This document shows positions 6,667-7,173 of a stretch of 7,173 nucleotides of DNA, one piece after another. The stretch comes from Clostridium sp. SCN 57-10 (GTDB taxonomy: Bacteria; Bacillota; Clostridia; Oscillospirales; Butyricicoccaceae). Location of the stretch: positions 1 to 7,173 of the forward strand of contig MEFT01000073.1 in the NCBI GenBank assembly GCA_001725215.1, given 5' to 3'. The notes beneath the pieces were generated by a model, which made no database searches, was not told where the DNA came from, and saw nothing but the letters and a program-made list of their open reading frames with translations. A program made the translations under genes and the position numbers. Numbering within the stretch: position 1 is the stretch's first letter; every line of letters starts with the position of its first letter.

Positions 6667-6888
6667 CTATCCCCTTTTTTTCATTTCATCACAAAATTTC
6701 GCCATGGCTCGCGCGCGATGCGAGATTTCGCATTTGCGCGCCGCAGGCATTTCTGAAAAGGTCTGCCCCTCTTCGGGTATATAGAACGCGGGATCGTAGC
6801 CGAAGCCGCCCGAGCCGCGCGGCGTGCGCGTGATCTTGCCGCTGCACGTGCCCTCGACCACGAACGGCTCACCGTCGCGGACGAAGGG
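6667..6888 (-). pseudogene. rdgB: 3' fragment of rdgB, XTP/dITP (non-canonical purine NTP) pyrophosphatase, 5' end missing
   Basis: RdgB (Ham1 family) hydrolyses dITP, ITP and XTP to monophosphates, keeping deaminated purines out of nucleic acids. Only about the last 72 residues of a protein normally near 195-200 are present. They begin FVRDGEPFVVEGTCSGKI, followed by the family signature GSGGFGYDPAFYIPEEG, the TFSEM segment and the ISHRARA helix (as EISHRARAMAKF). Going upstream in this frame, similarity ends around 6883-6888, followed by two or three unrelated codons and an in-frame TGA at 6895-6897. The lost part would hold the N-terminal nucleotide-binding motif (S/T-x-N-x-x-K) and the acidic DDSGL-type active-site segment, so this fragment cannot be a working enzyme. 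A GTG at 6861 could start a 64-residue remnant, but nothing supports that. Whether the gene is truly broken or the contig is misjoined cannot be told from this window. Confidence 0.85.
6671..6677 (-). promoter_or_regulatory. Ribosome binding site of yhbY
   Basis: AAAGGGG on the minus strand, 7 bases before the yhbY ATG. It is located within the last codons of the rdgB fragment. Confidence 0.75.
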
Positions 6889-6897
6889 ATTCCGTCA
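6883..6897. other. Sequence junction: end of rdgB similarity
   Basis: To the left of this point the minus strand encodes recognisable RdgB. To the right none of the three minus-strand frames resembles the expected RdgB N-terminus, and coding appears to switch to the plus strand. No terminal inverted repeat or tRNA end was recognised at the break, and a target-site duplication could not be looked for because the far side is outside the window. An insertion, a rearrangement or an assembly chimera would all look like this. Confidence 0.65.
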
Positions 6898-7173
6898 TGA
6901 CCAGAGATCCAGCTGGTACCGTCCATCGGATACAAGCAGTGCATCGCACAGCGTGGCTGCCGGCGCCCATCTATCCGCAGTTGGAGGCGATCGCGCTGCC
7001 CCATCTCGTTGCCTACGTTACCGATCTCACCCGACATGACGCTGCGATCTGTCGAGCGCTCGAGCCGGGCGACGCGGCCATGTACGTGATCCGATCCTAC
7101 GGAACTCATTTCTGTATCTATCGCAAGGCGTTTGACGCCGATCCGGGCGATGCCGCGAATACAGCCAGAAAAG
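6897..7173 (+). CDS. Unidentified protein, N-terminal part (runs off window), probably foreign to its neighbours
   Basis: The frame opens at ATG 6897 and stays open for 92 codons to the window edge. I do not recognise the family. The visible protein starts MTRDPAGTVHRIQ, has a middle LPHLVAYVTDLTRHDAAICR (residues 35-54) and a segment YVIRSYGTHFCIYRKAFD (63-80). There is no signal peptide or membrane segment, so it should be soluble. Third codon positions are G/C-biased with no stops, consistent with real coding. AAGGGA ends 7 bases before the ATG, but it straddles the rdgB junction and may be chance. It is the only plus-strand gene and lies directly against a broken rdgB, so it could be cargo of an inserted element or part of an unrelated contig. 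The antisense frame across 6681-7109 is judged a shadow. Coding status is moderately sure; function is unknown. Confidence 0.55.
   Translation, partial: MTRDPAGTVHRIQAVHRTAWLPAPIYPQLEAIALPHLVAYVTDLTRHDAAICRALEPGDAAMYVIRSYGTHFCIYRKAFDADPGDAANTARK

Noticed and set aside
6667..6861. Complete 64-residue gene starting at GTG 6861
   Set aside because: RdgB similarity continues upstream of that codon (FVRDGEPF), so the GTG is an internal valine of a truncated gene and not a natural start.
6681..7109. 142-codon minus-strand frame spanning the rdgB junction
   Set aside because: It is out of frame with RdgB on the left and antisense to the better coding frame on the right. Its Arg/Ser-rich product has no family features.
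6880..7173. Simple frameshift explaining the broken rdgB
   Set aside because: All three minus-strand frames beyond the break were read and none contains the expected DDSGL-type or GVYSARYAG-type segment of the family.

Overview
The window looks like chromosomal core sequence from a fairly GC-rich member of the Clostridia (Bacillota), something like the Oscillospirales or Christensenellales. The evidence is a short, very basic Clostridia-type S21, a Bacillota-type RecJ with a C-terminal extension, YhbY/NadD/YqeK/RsfS clustered together, AGGAGG-type ribosome binding sites and sigma-A promoters with a consensus TATAAT. Class-level placement is reasonably safe; anything finer is inference from composition and gene order. 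Every confidently recognised gene is on the minus strand.

Layout from right to left, in the direction of transcription. (1) A 3' fragment of rdgB (6667-about 6888). (2) yhbY (6370-6663), a fused nadD-yqeK gene (5201-6370), rsfS (4818-5204) and leuS (2420-4828). These are packed with a 3-base gap, then 1-base, 4-base and short overlaps, so they form one translationally coupled operon for nucleotide-pool cleaning, ribosome maturation and silencing, NAD synthesis with Ap4A breakdown, and leucyl-tRNA charging. (3) rpsU (2153-2335), with its own perfect sigma-A promoter (TTGACA, 17 bp, TATAAT), a double Shine-Dalgarno and an intrinsic terminator. (4) recJ, starting at 2011 and running off the left edge after 670 codons, with an extended -10 promoter overlapped by an 8-bp inverted repeat.

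The right end is the anomaly. The rdgB reading frame loses all family similarity near 6883-6888 and hits a stop at 6895-6897. From 6897 a plus-strand frame is open for 92 codons to the window edge. It points the opposite way to everything else and matches no family I recognise. No reading frame on the minus strand beyond the break resembles the missing RdgB N-terminus, so this is a sequence junction rather than a frameshift. It is either a real insertion or rearrangement in rdgB or an assembly chimera; the window alone cannot decide.

No tRNA, rRNA, CRISPR array, complete mobile element or T-box was found, and there is no gene-free stretch longer than about 150 bases. I do not see a complete undescribed system here. 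The points most worth checking are the rdgB junction with its unknown ORF, the NadD-YqeK fusion, and the symmetric elements around the recJ and rpsU promoters.
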